Assembly: GCA_946186575.1 (NCBI GenBank)
Contig: CAMHNO010000016.1
Location: 1 to 54,941 of the forward strand
Origin: an uncultured Prevotellaceae bacterium
Lineage (GTDB): Bacteria; Bacteroidota; Bacteroidia; Bacteroidales; Muribaculaceae
Length of the DNA: 54,941 bases
Direction: 5' to 3'
Shown: positions 1-8,655 of the stretch, one piece after another
Position numbering within the stretch: the first letter of the stretch is position 1
How the letters are laid out: each line of letters begins with the position of its first letter
Notes under the pieces: generated by a model
Seen by the model: only the letters and a program-made list of their open reading frames with translations
Databases searched by the model: none
What the model was told of the DNA's origin: nothing
Program-made: the position numbers and the translations under genes

Positions 1-757
1 CACTCAACTCAGCAAGACGGGGAGCTGCCACAGTAACTTTGTAGTATTCGGGCGATGTGAGACCACCATAAGTATAGTTGTCATTATTTGTCGCGCTCAC
101 AGGGATGGAGGGGGTGTTGGAGAGTAAGCCCACGAGCATGCAGGTGTTGCTGCCGCTCACAACATAGCATCCTGAGCCAGAAGAGAAGTCATAGGCACCA
201 CGACCATTGGCATTGATACTGCTGAAGGCAGAACTGAACGTGCTGTTGGAACTGAAAGCCGTCTTGGCCTCAAACGTCGACACTACCAGAGACGCCGAGC
301 GCATGCCCGAGAATGTGCCGCTATAGAACGTGGGAACACTCTGAGAGGCATAGTTGAACTGCGTCATGCTGGATGTGTTGGCAAAGGAGTAGTTGTCAAG
401 TAGAGTCACCGAACTGGGAAGATAGACATACTTGAGCGAGGTGCAGCCCGAAAAAGCATGGTAGCCAATGCTGGTGACGCCATGACACACTTTCAACACT
501 GTGATTCTTGTGTTGCCCGAGAAAGCGTAATCTCTCACATCGGTCACTGTATAGGTAGAACCGCCATAATTTATCTTGCCGGGGAGGTCAATCTCGGTGG
601 GATTAGCGCTCTCACCGGCACTCGACAGGCCCACACACTCCACAGTATAGCCATAATCGTCGGTTATATAATACTTGAGATTTCCTATCGACAGATACTG
701 AGCCTTGGCAGTGACCACAGTCAGGGTAATGATGAAAAACAAAAATAATTTCTTCAT
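1..757 (-). CDS. BspA-like leucine-rich-repeat surface protein, 5' part only
   Basis: The reading frame starts at an ATG complementary to 755-757 and stays open to the window edge, so about 252 residues are visible and the C-terminus is missing. It begins with a signal peptide (MKKLFLFFIITL, cleavage likely after AKA). Then come LRR_5-type repeats typical of Treponema/Bacteroidales BspA proteins: segments such as VTSIGYHAFSGC followed by TSLKYVYLPSSV, with the alternating 'I..YAF.GC.SL..V.LP.SV' pattern. Proteins of this class are exported and usually lie on the cell surface, where some bind host matrix proteins; the ligand here is unknown. A promoter on the same strand (817-847) gives a leader of about 50 nt. 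A sorting domain would lie in the missing part. Confidence 0.8.
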   Translation of the reverse strand, partial: MKKLFLFFIITLTVVTAKAQYLSIGNLKYYITDDYGYTVECVGLSSAGESANPTEIDLPGKINYGGSTYTVTDVRDYAFSGNTRITVLKVCHGVTSIGYHAFSGCTSLKYVYLPSSVTLLDNYSFANTSSMTQFNYASQSVPTFYSGTFSGMRSASLVVSTFEAKTAFSSNSTFSSAFSSINANGRGAYDFSSGSGCYVVSGSNTCMLVGLLSNTPSIPVSATNNDNYTYGGLTSPEYYKVTVAAPRLAELS

Positions 758-816
758 GATTTATTAGATTTTAATTCACAATCAATCTATCAACAATAAA
801 TTGTTTTTATATTCTA

Positions 817-847
817 CAAAATTATTCAAAATAATTAATATAACAAA
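817..847 (-). promoter_or_regulatory. Promoter of the leucine-rich-repeat gene
   Basis: Read on the minus strand, TTTG (844-847) is followed after 19 bp by TAATTTTG (817-824), an exact match to the Bacteroidota -33/-7 pattern TTTG-N19-21-TAnnTTTG. Transcription would start near 810 and run into the ATG at 757. Confidence 0.65.
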
Positions 848-945
848 GAAAATCAGCATTTTTTTGCGAAAAAGTAATTAAACCTCAAGTAAAAACAGCT
901 CGAAAATGTTTTTTTCTTGTCGGGCTACAAATCCTGAACAAAATA

Positions 946-977
946 CTTGCAGACATCAAAAAATATGTCTTAATTTG
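946..977 (+). promoter_or_regulatory. Promoter of the lipoate-protein ligase gene
   Basis: CTTG (946-949), a 20-bp gap and TTAATTTG (970-977, one mismatch to TAnnTTTG) lie about 45 bp before the ATG at 1022. It is divergent from the promoter at 817-847. Confidence 0.5.
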
Positions 978-1021
978 CCCATTCGTAACCAACAATGGTT
1001 GTTCTGACGTTTTAATTGACT

Positions 1022-2008
1022 ATGAAATATTTACAACTGCCTTATGATGAGGTGCGACGGCTCACATTCTATCTTGCTATGGAGGAGCATGCTGCCCACT
1101 TGCTCAAGGCTAACAAGAACCTTGATGAACTGTTCTTCACCTGGCGCGTGAGGCCCACCGTGATTTTTGGCCGCAACCAGCTCATCAACAGCGAGGTTAA
1201 CGTGGCCTACTGCGAGGAGCACGGCATTGAGTACTACCGTCGCAAGAGCGGTGGCGGCTGTGTGTATGCCGACATGGACAATATCATGTTTAGCTACATT
1301 ACCCGCAGCGACGACGTGACCACCACCTTTGCCCGCTACACCCACTCCATTGTGACGATGCTCAAGAATTTGGGTCTTGACGCCAGCGACAACAGCCGTA
1401 ACGACGTAATGGTCGACGGTCGCAAGGTGAGCGGCAATGCCTTCTACCACCTGCCTGGAGTGAGCATCGTGCATGGCACCATGCTTTACGACACCAATAT
1501 GGAAAACATGCTGCGCGCTATCACTCCCTCCACCGCCAAGCTCTCAAGCAAGGGCGTGCAGAGCGTACAGAGTCACATAACCACCCTTAACCGCTATCTT
1601 GCGCCAATGACCATCGAGGAGTTTCAGCAACATGCGCAGCACGTCTTGTGCGACGGCGAGATTGAGCTCAGCAGCAACGACATAGCAGCCATCGAGGAAA
1701 TCGAGAAAACCTATCTCACTCCCGAGTTCATCTTGGGCAATAACCCGCGCTGCAACATCGAGCGCACTGGTCGCATCCCAGGCGTTGGCGAGTTCTGCAT
1801 CACCCTTGAGCTCAAACATAACATCATCCGCGACATAAACATTACAGGCGATTTCTTTGTCCTTGGCGACCTGTCGCAAGTGACCGGGCGGCTAAGAGGT
1901 ACGCAATTCACTGCGCAAGCCATTAGCCAGGCACTTGCAGGAATCAATCTATCGCATGTGATTATGAAGCTGACCCATCAGCAGCTTTTGGGCTTGCTCG
2001 GCCTCTGA
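1022..2008 (+). CDS. lplA: Lipoate-protein ligase A
   Basis: A 328-residue cytoplasmic enzyme that activates lipoate (or octanoate) with ATP and attaches it to the conserved lysine of lipoyl domains. The catalytic BPL/LPL domain fills roughly residues 1-250. It contains the signature RRKSGGGCVYAD at 73-84, GRNQ at 50-53 and the lipoyl-adenylate lysine in GRKVSGNAF (K135). The remaining about 80 residues fit the accessory C-terminal domain of bacterial ligases. The ATG at 1022 is preferred to the in-frame TTG at 1016. It is a single-gene unit, ended by a hairpin at 2052-2086. The gcvH product 8 kb downstream is an obvious lipoylation target. Octanoyltransferase LipM shares the fold, but the second domain and the RRxSGGG motif favour LplA. 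Confidence 0.9.
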   Translation: MKYLQLPYDEVRRLTFYLAMEEHAAHLLKANKNLDELFFTWRVRPTVIFGRNQLINSEVNVAYCEEHGIEYYRRKSGGGCVYADMDNIMFSYITRSDDVTTTFARYTHSIVTMLKNLGLDASDNSRNDVMVDGRKVSGNAFYHLPGVSIVHGTMLYDTNMENMLRAITPSTAKLSSKGVQSVQSHITTLNRYLAPMTIEEFQQHAQHVLCDGEIELSSNDIAAIEEIEKTYLTPEFILGNNPRCNIERTGRIPGVGEFCITLELKHNIIRDINITGDFFVLGDLSQVTGRLRGTQFTAQAISQALAGINLSHVIMKLTHQQLLGLLGL

Positions 2009-2051
2009 CAAACAACCATCGACTCCAAAGTCACAAAAAAATAGTGAGAAG

Positions 2052-2086
2052 TGTTATTGCCAATTTTGGTAATAACATTTTTTTTT
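2052..2086 (+). terminator. Intrinsic terminator of lplA, overlapping the next promoter
   Basis: TGTTATTGCCAA (2052-2063) can pair with TTGGTAATAACA (2066-2077), one G-U pair included, and is followed by nine T residues (2078-2086). The downstream arm contains the -33 element of the next promoter and the T-tract forms its spacer. Confidence 0.7.
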
Positions 2087-2095
2087 GTACATTTG
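2065..2095 (+). promoter_or_regulatory. Promoter of the first RND efflux operon
   Basis: TTTG (2065-2068), 19 bp, TACATTTG (2088-2095): an exact match to the Bacteroidota pattern. Predicted start near 2102 leaves a leader of about 190 nt before the adaptor gene. Confidence 0.7.
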
Positions 2096-2145
2096 CAAAA
2101 CAAAACTTCAATCGCCTTTTTTTCAAAAGGTAGGTTCTTAAAATT

Positions 2146-2256
2146 AATTCAAGTTTCGCTGGGCCAATTAAAGTGTTGGTTTGTTATGTAACACACCTCC
2201 ACCACAAAATCTAAGCACTGCCCGACAGCAAGTTAACAACTTACAAAACTTGAATT
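2146..2256 (+). promoter_or_regulatory. Structured 5' leader of the RND operon (candidate cis-regulatory RNA)
   Basis: Between the promoter and the ATG at 2296 the leader has a perfect 11-bp long-range complementarity, AATTCAAGTTT (2146-2156) with AAACTTGAATT (2246-2256). Inside lie a second helix, GCTGGGC (2158-2164) with GCC..CAGC (2220-2229, small bulge), and a hairpin around 2178-2197 (GGTTTGTTA against TAACACACC, one mismatch). A further 5-bp hairpin, AAGTT-AAC-AACTT, is at 2230-2242. Together they form a multi-branch fold ending 40 nt before the start codon. No known riboswitch class was recognised. The fold is drawn by eye; function is inference. Confidence 0.4.
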
Positions 2257-2295
2257 GTAATACTTAAAAACAATAATTTTTAAACTCATATATAA

Positions 2296-3543
2296 ATGAA
2301 TAAACACAAACAATGGAGCGCCTTACTGCTAATGGTAATGTGCTTGGCGTCGTGCAAACTCGACATGCCAAAAGAAACAGAGTCTTCATTTGAGACAATG
2401 ATGGTGATAAAATCCAACATTGAGACTCCAATAAAATTCAGTGCTAAAATGAAAGGTCAGGCCGACGTCACAATTACACCACAAGTGAGCGGCCAGCTGA
2501 TGAAGATATGTGTCTCCGAAGGTCAGCAAGTGAGGGCGGGACAGACTCTTTTTGTCATCGACTCTCGAAATGCCCAGCATGACCTTGAGTTGGCACAAAG
2601 CTCGGTGAGAGCCGCACAAGCCAACGTGCAATCGGCACAAGCGGGCTTACAATCGGCGCAAGCCAATTTAGCGTCGGCACAAGCCAAGGCCAATAGCGCA
2701 AAACTCGAATATGAGAGCAACAAGAACCTCTTCAACAAAAAAATTGTGAGCAGCTACACTCTCGAGAACTCTCTAAACACCTACAAGCAGGCACAAGCGG
2801 CAGTAGGTCAGGCCAAAGCCACTGTAGAGCAGGCAAGAGCCACGGTTGAACAATCCAGAGCCTCGGTGAGCCAAGCGCAAACTGCTGTTGGCAGCGCCAA
2901 GGTTAACCTTGGCCAGTGCACCATCACCTCACCTGTTTCGGGAGTGGTAGGAGAAATAGGTGTGCGTGCCGGAGACCAGGTGTCGCCAATGACCCAACTG
3001 ACAATCGTGAGCGGAAACCAGCAGATGGAGGCATGGTTCTCTGTTCCCGAATCAATTATCGAGGAAGGAATTCAAGAAGGCACTACATCGGTCGACAAAA
3101 ACAAGTATATTTCTATGCTTCCCGATGTTTCATTTATTCTGAAAAACGGCACCGAATATCCCCTCAAGGGCCGCATCTACAGCCTCACAGGAGTGGTAGA
3201 TGCCGCCACTGGTTCACTGGCTTGCAAGGCAGTGTTTCCCAATCCCAACGGCCAACTGTATTCGGGCATTCAGGGCACCGTGGTTCTTCCTTTCAGCTAC
3301 AAAGATGTGATAGTGATACCACAAGCCGCCGTAGTGCGCCTACAAGACAAATCGTTAGTATATAAAGTAAAACCCGACAGCACCGCTACCGCAGTAACAG
3401 TGGTAACCAGCGATGCTGGCAACGGCAAAGATTTCATCATCACCGAGGGCCTTCAAGTGGGCGACCGCATTGTGACTGTGGGTGCCAACAACCTGCAGGA
3501 AGGACAGAGAGTGTTGTTCGCTAAAGCTAAAAAAGAAAAATAG
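2296..3543 (+). CDS. RND efflux periplasmic adaptor lipoprotein (AcrA/MexA type)
   Basis: A 415-residue membrane-fusion protein linking the inner-membrane permease (next gene) to the outer-membrane channel. The N-terminus has a lipoprotein signal with lipobox LASC (C20). A half lipoyl domain (about 50-90, QVSGQLMKICVSEGQQVRAGQ) comes next. A helical hairpin (about 95-200) is built of near-repeated Ala/Gln/Ser heptads such as VQSAQAGLQSAQANLASAQA, and then the second lipoyl half follows (ITSPVSGVVGEIGVRAGDQV). The beta-barrel and membrane-proximal domains fill the rest. It is first in a three-gene operon, 5 bp before the permease. The substrate cannot be read from the sequence. Confidence 0.92.
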   Translation: MNKHKQWSALLLMVMCLASCKLDMPKETESSFETMMVIKSNIETPIKFSAKMKGQADVTITPQVSGQLMKICVSEGQQVRAGQTLFVIDSRNAQHDLELAQSSVRAAQANVQSAQAGLQSAQANLASAQAKANSAKLEYESNKNLFNKKIVSSYTLENSLNTYKQAQAAVGQAKATVEQARATVEQSRASVSQAQTAVGSAKVNLGQCTITSPVSGVVGEIGVRAGDQVSPMTQLTIVSGNQQMEAWFSVPESIIEEGIQEGTTSVDKNKYISMLPDVSFILKNGTEYPLKGRIYSLTGVVDAATGSLACKAVFPNPNGQLYSGIQGTVVLPFSYKDVIVIPQAAVVRLQDKSLVYKVKPDSTATAVTVVTSDAGNGKDFIITEGLQVGDRIVTVGANNLQEGQRVLFAKAKKEK

Positions 3544-3548
3544 TATCT

Positions 3549-6500
3549 ATGAAGAACAACATTTTCATTAACCGTTATGTAATGGCATGCGCGATATCGA
3601 TTGTCATTACCTTGGTAGGAGCCATTTGTATGGGCACACTGCCTATTGAGCAGTATCCCAGCATCGCGCCGCCCACAGTGCGTGTGTCCACATCATATTC
3701 TGGTGCCGACGCCAACACTATCATGAAATCGGTGGTGCAGCCACTCGAAGAGAACATCAACGGAGTTCCGGGCATGACATATATCACCAGCTCGGCATCG
3801 ACATCGGGTGAGGTATCAATTCAGGTTTATTTTGAGCAGGGTACCGACCCCGACTTGGCGGCCGTGAACGTGCAGAATCGCGTGAGCAGAGCTACCGCCC
3901 TGTTGCCATCGGAGGTCACAAAGGTGGGCGTGCAGGTAATGAAGCAAGAAAGCAACATCCTGCACATTGGCGCCCTCAAGAGTGTTGACGGCAAATATGA
4001 CACCGACTTTATCGCCAACTATATCGACATTAACGTTAGGCCGCGACTGATGCGCATCACAGGTGTGGGCGACGTGATGTCGCTGGGTAACACATATGCA
4101 CTGCGCATTTGGCTCAAGCCCGATGTGATGGCGCAATATGGGCTTGAACCCAACGATGTGTTTGCCGCCATTGGCGGTCAGAGTTTTGTTGCTGCTACGG
4201 GTTCGCTGGGCGAGCAGTCGGAAAATGCCTACCAGTACTCAATGGAATACAAAGGCACTCTCAAGTCCGTTGAGGAATTTAATGACATTGTGCTGCGCTC
4301 AAGCGAGGGCGGCCACCTGCTGCATCTGAGCGACGTTGCCGATGTGGAAATAGGCGCCGTAAGCCACAACTTCACTTCTAACATCGACGGAAAACCTGGA
4401 ACTATCTATATGGTGTTCCAAGCCCCTGGCGCAAACGCTACCGAAGTGAATGCCCGCATCAACAAGCTCTATGAGGACATGAAGCCCACGATGCCTGCAG
4501 GTTTGGAATTTGAGATATTGGAGACCAGCGACGACTTTCTGTTTGCTGCCATTCACAATGTGGTGGAGACGCTTGTTATCGCCATTATCCTTGTGATTCT
4601 TGTGGTGTACTTCTTCCTTCAGAGTTTCAAGGCAACGGTTATTCCTTCGCTGTCGATAATCGTGTCGATGTTTGGCACGTTTGTAATTGTAACTTTAGCA
4701 GGATTCTCTCTTAACATCTTGACGTTATTTGCGCTTGTGCTTGCCATTGGTACTGTGGTCGACGACGCCATCGTGGTGGTTGAGGCTGTGATGGCGAAAT
4801 TTGAGGGTGGCATCACCGACGCAAGGCAAGCCACCCGTGAAGCCATGAGCGAGGTGTCGGTAGCAGTAATTTCATGTACACTGGTGTTTATGGCAGTGTT
4901 TATCCCTGTAGCCTTCATGCCTGGCACGTCAGGGGCGTTTTTCACACAATTTGGCGTAACGCTGGCTTCGGCGGTAGGACTATCGTGTGTGTCGGCCCTC
5001 ACGCTGTGTCCTGCGCTATGCGCTTTAATGATGCGTTACTCTAAGAACGACAAGCCCAAGAAGGATCTCAACTATTATGTCACTCAAGCCTATACTGTTA
5101 GCTACAATGCTATATTGAAAAAATACAAGAAGAGTGTTACTGGCTTCATAAAGCGTCCTGTAATTTCGTGGGCATTGCTTGCTGTGTCGGCCGTGTTGCT
5201 GATTATCTTCATGCGAGGTTTGCCATCGGGTCTGGTGCCTCAGGAAGACCAAGGTGTGTTCTTTGTCGAAGTGCGTGCTCCCGAGGGATGTACCTTACAT
5301 CAGACACAAGAGATTGTCAAGAAGGTGGAGGAGAAGGTGAAAAAGATTCCCGAACTCGAGAACTATGCTGTGGTTAATGGCTACGGCATGATGGCAAATC
5401 TCTCAGGCAGCTGTTACGCCACGCTCATCGTTCGCTTGAAAAACTGGGACGACCGTCCTGGAATGAATCATTATATTGAGCTCATTTATGGCCGTTTTGC
5501 CATGGACTGCAAGGATATAAAAAATGCGACGGTCATTCCGTTCCAAATGCCTCAGGTGCCAGGTTATGGTTCCAATAGCGGTGTGAGTCTTGTGTTGCAG
5601 GATTTACAGGACCGCCCCATGACAGAGTTCAATCTCGATGCCACAAAGTTCCTCACCAAGCTTAATGAGCGTCCTGAGATTATGATGGCAATGTCAACCT
5701 ATTCTGAGCGGTTCCCTAAATATCGGGTTGAGATAGACGCCACTCAGTGCGATCGTGCCGGCGTGTCGCCAGCCACTGTGCTCAACACGCTCGGAGCTTA
5801 CTGTGGTGGCGCGTTTGTGGGCAATTTCAACCAGTTTGGCAAGGTTTATCGCATCATTGCCAATGCCTCACCCGAGTATCGTCTTGATCCTACTTCGTTA
5901 AACAATATCTTTGTGCGCGTGCAAGGCGGCAAAATGGCTCCCATTTCGGAGTTTGTTACGCTTAAGGATATAGTGGGCTCGGCATCGGTCGAGCATTTCA
6001 ACCTGTTCCAAAGCATCACTTGTGGTGTGATGGCAGCCAACGGATATAGCGAGGACGATGCTCACAAGGCAATCGCCGAGGTGTTTAAACAAGAGATGTC
6101 TAACGGTTACAGCTATGAATATAGTGGCATGTCGCGTGAGGTAGAGGAAGCGTCGGGCTCTAATGCCACGGCCCTCATCTATGTGATATGCGTTATTCTC
6201 ATCTATCTTATTTTGGCATCGCTCTATAACTCATGGTTCACCCCATGGGCTGTGCTGCTGAGTGTGCCATTTGGACTGATGGGCTCATTTGGTGCAGTGT
6301 GGCTCATATCGCTGTTGCACCTGCCGGGCATGGAGAACAACATCTATCTGCAGACGGGTGTTATCATGCTCATTGGTTTGCTCGCAAAGACCGCTATTCT
6401 CATCACCGAGTTTGCCTCTGAGCGTCGTGCCCAGGGATTAAGCATCCGCGATGCAGCCTTCGCGGCCTGCGAGGAGCGTTTGCGCCCCATCTTGATGACT

Positions 6501-6881
6501 GTTGTCACAATGATTGCTGGCATGATACCTCTGATCATCGCTGGTGGTGCCGGAGCCAATGGCAACCGTGTGCTTGCCCTCGGCGTGACTGCGGGCATGG
6601 CGGTTGGCACGCTTGCTCTGCTCTTCGTGGTTCCTGCTTTCTTCATCGTGTTCCAGAAGCTGCATGAGAAATTCCAAGGCCAAGCCGCAACTGTGGCAAC
6701 CGAACCTGCTGCTGAAGCAGCCAAAGACAAGAATGAGGCAGCACAAGTTGCTGAAAAGGCCGAGGTGGCTGCTAATGCCGAGACAGTAGATGCCGATGCG
6801 TCGGCTAAAAAAGATGTCGAAAAAAACGTCATAGAACCTACCGAAAAACCCGTCGAAGAAGAGACGAAAACTGAAAAATAA
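3549..6881 (+). CDS. RND efflux inner-membrane permease (AcrB/HAE1 type)
   Basis: An 1110-residue proton-driven RND transporter. The first membrane helix (FINRYVMACAISIVITLVG) and the porter motif EQYPSIAPPTVRVSTSYSGA at about 36 place it in the HAE1 drug family. The proton-relay residues are present: D405 and D406 in VVDDAIVVVEAV (TM4) and K947 in LLAKTAILITEF (TM10). Large periplasmic loops follow TM1 and TM7, as expected. After TM12 there is an unusual hydrophilic tail of about 65-70 residues, rich in Ala, Glu and Lys (starting near KFQGQAATVATEP); most AcrB-type proteins stop soon after TM12. The next gene starts 1 bp after the stop, so translation is probably coupled. Substrates are unknown. 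Confidence 0.93.
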   Translation: MKNNIFINRYVMACAISIVITLVGAICMGTLPIEQYPSIAPPTVRVSTSYSGADANTIMKSVVQPLEENINGVPGMTYITSSASTSGEVSIQVYFEQGTDPDLAAVNVQNRVSRATALLPSEVTKVGVQVMKQESNILHIGALKSVDGKYDTDFIANYIDINVRPRLMRITGVGDVMSLGNTYALRIWLKPDVMAQYGLEPNDVFAAIGGQSFVAATGSLGEQSENAYQYSMEYKGTLKSVEEFNDIVLRSSEGGHLLHLSDVADVEIGAVSHNFTSNIDGKPGTIYMVFQAPGANATEVNARINKLYEDMKPTMPAGLEFEILETSDDFLFAAIHNVVETLVIAIILVILVVYFFLQSFKATVIPSLSIIVSMFGTFVIVTLAGFSLNILTLFALVLAIGTVVDDAIVVVEAVMAKFEGGITDARQATREAMSEVSVAVISCTLVFMAVFIPVAFMPGTSGAFFTQFGVTLASAVGLSCVSALTLCPALCALMMRYSKNDKPKKDLNYYVTQAYTVSYNAILKKYKKSVTGFIKRPVISWALLAVSAVLLIIFMRGLPSGLVPQEDQGVFFVEVRAPEGCTLHQTQEIVKKVEEKVKKIPELENYAVVNGYGMMANLSGSCYATLIVRLKNWDDRPGMNHYIELIYGRFAMDCKDIKNATVIPFQMPQVPGYGSNSGVSLVLQDLQDRPMTEFNLDATKFLTKLNERPEIMMAMSTYSERFPKYRVEIDATQCDRAGVSPATVLNTLGAYCGGAFVGNFNQFGKVYRIIANASPEYRLDPTSLNNIFVRVQGGKMAPISEFVTLKDIVGSASVEHFNLFQSITCGVMAANGYSEDDAHKAIAEVFKQEMSNGYSYEYSGMSREVEEASGSNATALIYVICVILIYLILASLYNSWFTPWAVLLSVPFGLMGSFGAVWLISLLHLPGMENNIYLQTGVIMLIGLLAKTAILITEFASERRAQGLSIRDAAFAACEERLRPILMTVVTMIAGMIPLIIAGGAGANGNRVLALGVTAGMAVGTLALLFVVPAFFIVFQKLHEKFQGQAATVATEPAAEAAKDKNEAAQVAEKAEVAANAETVDADASAKKDVEKNVIEPTEKPVEEETKTEK

Positions 6882-6882
6882 A

Positions 6883-8265
6883 ATGAAAAAATCAACATTT
6901 CTTCTAAGTATAGCACTCTTGTGCCTCGTGGCATCGAGCTGTGGCTCAGTAAAAAGTCTGTACGACAAATATGAACCTAACACACACATTCCTGGCGATG
7001 TGATGGGATTGAACACCATCGATACGCTCTCTGCCAACGTGCCAACTCCTGTGTCGTGGCGCGAATTCTTTACCGATCCACTGCTGCAACAACTCATTGA
7101 CACGGCACTGGTGCGCAACACCGACCTCAACTCGGCCCGCATCGCCATCAAGCAAAGCGAGAAATCGCTGGAGATGTCGAAAAAATTGATTCTGCCATCG
7201 CTCTTTTTCTCGCCATCAGGAGGAATTGCCAATTTCGCAAGCAACACCTCCAAGACCTACAATGTGCCGTTGCAAGCCAACTGGGACATGGGATCGATAG
7301 GCTCTTACACTAATAAGAAACGCGCTGCTCAGGCTGTGATGCTGCAGAATCAAGCACGCGAAGAGGAAATTCGAGCCAATCTCATATCAACAGTGGCACA
7401 GCAGTATTGCTTGCTGCAACTGCTTGACCGTCAGCTCGACATCTTAATTCAGACCGATAGTCTGTGGGGTGTTTCGCTCGAGACACAAAAGGTGCTTTGG
7501 GAAAATGGTTTGGTTTATTCCACTGCAGTGAACCAGCTTGAGGCGTCGTGCCTGAGCGTGAAAACGCAAATTGTGGATGCCAAGCGCAATCTCAAGGCCG
7601 TGGAAAACGCCATTTGCAGCCTGTTGGCAATTCCGCCTCAGCACATTGAGCGAGCACCATGGGGCAGTTATGTGATGCCGCAAATCGCACTTAACGAAAT
7701 CTCAGCGCAGATGCTGCTCCACAGACCCGACGTCAGGCTTGCCGACCATGTCATGGAGGAGGCTTTTTACAACATGCAGACGGCACGCTCAGCGTTCTAC
7801 CCTGGCCTGTCGCTATCGGGCACACTGGGATGGACCAACAATGCAGGCGGAGCCATCGTCAATCCAGGTAAGATATTGACAAGCATCATGGCATCGATTG
7901 CACAGCCCATATTTGCACGTGGGCAGCTAAAGGGCAACCTCGAAATAGCAAAGCTCACACAGGAGAACGTGCGCAACCACTATGTGCAAACCGTGATTGA
8001 CGCTGGCAATCAAGTGAATGAGGCTCTTGCCGATTGCCAAGCGGCGAGAGACAAATATGGCTACTACCACCGTCAGGTCGAAGTGCTGCATGATGCCTAC
8101 AACGGCACCCACGAACTCATGGACAATGGCAAGGCCACCTATCTCGAAGTGCTAACTGCGCAGGAAAGCCTGCTCAGTGCTCAGCTCAACGAAGCGACCA
8201 ACATGCACGACGCTGCGATGGCTGTAATAGCTCTCTACATTGCCTTAGGTGGTGCCACGCAATAA
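6883..8265 (+). CDS. RND efflux outer-membrane factor lipoprotein (TolC/NodT family)
   Basis: A 460-residue outer-membrane channel component of the same pump. The lipoprotein signal peptide has VASSC with C20 as the acylated residue. Two OEP repeats follow (about 60-250 and 260-455) with NodT hallmarks: FTDPLLQQLIDTALVRNTDLNSARI at the start, RPDVRLADHVMEEA in the middle and GKATYLEVLTAQESLLSAQL near the end. Adaptor, permease and channel together give a complete tripartite pump. It is the last gene of the operon; an intrinsic terminator follows at 8294-8338. Confidence 0.92.
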   Translation: MKKSTFLLSIALLCLVASSCGSVKSLYDKYEPNTHIPGDVMGLNTIDTLSANVPTPVSWREFFTDPLLQQLIDTALVRNTDLNSARIAIKQSEKSLEMSKKLILPSLFFSPSGGIANFASNTSKTYNVPLQANWDMGSIGSYTNKKRAAQAVMLQNQAREEEIRANLISTVAQQYCLLQLLDRQLDILIQTDSLWGVSLETQKVLWENGLVYSTAVNQLEASCLSVKTQIVDAKRNLKAVENAICSLLAIPPQHIERAPWGSYVMPQIALNEISAQMLLHRPDVRLADHVMEEAFYNMQTARSAFYPGLSLSGTLGWTNNAGGAIVNPGKILTSIMASIAQPIFARGQLKGNLEIAKLTQENVRNHYVQTVIDAGNQVNEALADCQAARDKYGYYHRQVEVLHDAYNGTHELMDNGKATYLEVLTAQESLLSAQLNEATNMHDAAMAVIALYIALGGATQ

Positions 8266-8293
8266 TCCTCAACGTTTTGAGTCGCACGACAAA

Positions 8294-8338
8294 ATCCCTC
8301 GTAAGTTCCAAACCACCGGACTTGCGAGGGATGATTTT
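8294..8338 (+). terminator. Intrinsic terminator of the first RND operon
   Basis: ATCCCTCGTAAGT (8294-8306) pairs with ACTTGCGAGGGAT (8320-8332), apart from one T-G pair, and is followed by a run of T from 8334. Confidence 0.8.
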
Positions 8339-8514
8339 TTTGCATTTACACTCACCAGGTTATATAGAGGCTGACTGTCTTCAGCTATTGCACCGCTCTT
8401 GTGCAAAATATGAGATATAGTTAAATTAGGTAGCACCTCGTAGATAAAAACTATGTGGCTTATTCTGCATTCCACTCGGTTTACACTAATTTTAATATAT
8501 TTTTTCAACTTAAA

Positions 8515-8546
8515 TTGTTTTATGTCAATTTTATTATGTACTTTTG
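8515..8546 (+). promoter_or_regulatory. Promoter of the glycine cleavage operon
   Basis: TTG (8515-8517), 21 bp, TACTTTTG (8539-8546), fitting TAnnTTTG exactly. It gives a leader of about 100 nt before gcvT. Confidence 0.55.
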
Positions 8547-8655
8547 TGCTGAAAATAAGGTCTGCATCATCTGATGTTTTTAAGACTATTTTTTATGCGA
8601 ACTAATTTACTGATTAACAATTTAATAAAACTTTATATCTCTTAAAACAACTATT

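Larger units (their letters stand above)
8266..8655 (+). other. 390-bp intergenic region
   Basis: It holds the terminator of the efflux operon (8294-8338) and the gcv promoter (8515-8546). No credible coding frame and no recognisable riboswitch was seen. The sequence from 8340 to 8510 is AT-rich and unassigned. Confidence 0.6.

Noticed and set aside
8269-8508. Minus-strand frame of 79 codons between the first RND operon and gcvT
   Set aside because: It runs through the terminator hairpin of the efflux operon and shows no recognisable protein features.
8547-8655. Possible glycine riboswitch in front of gcvT
   Set aside because: The leader of about 100 nt is AT-rich, has no tandem aptamer-like architecture and lacks the conserved core segments of the glycine riboswitch class.
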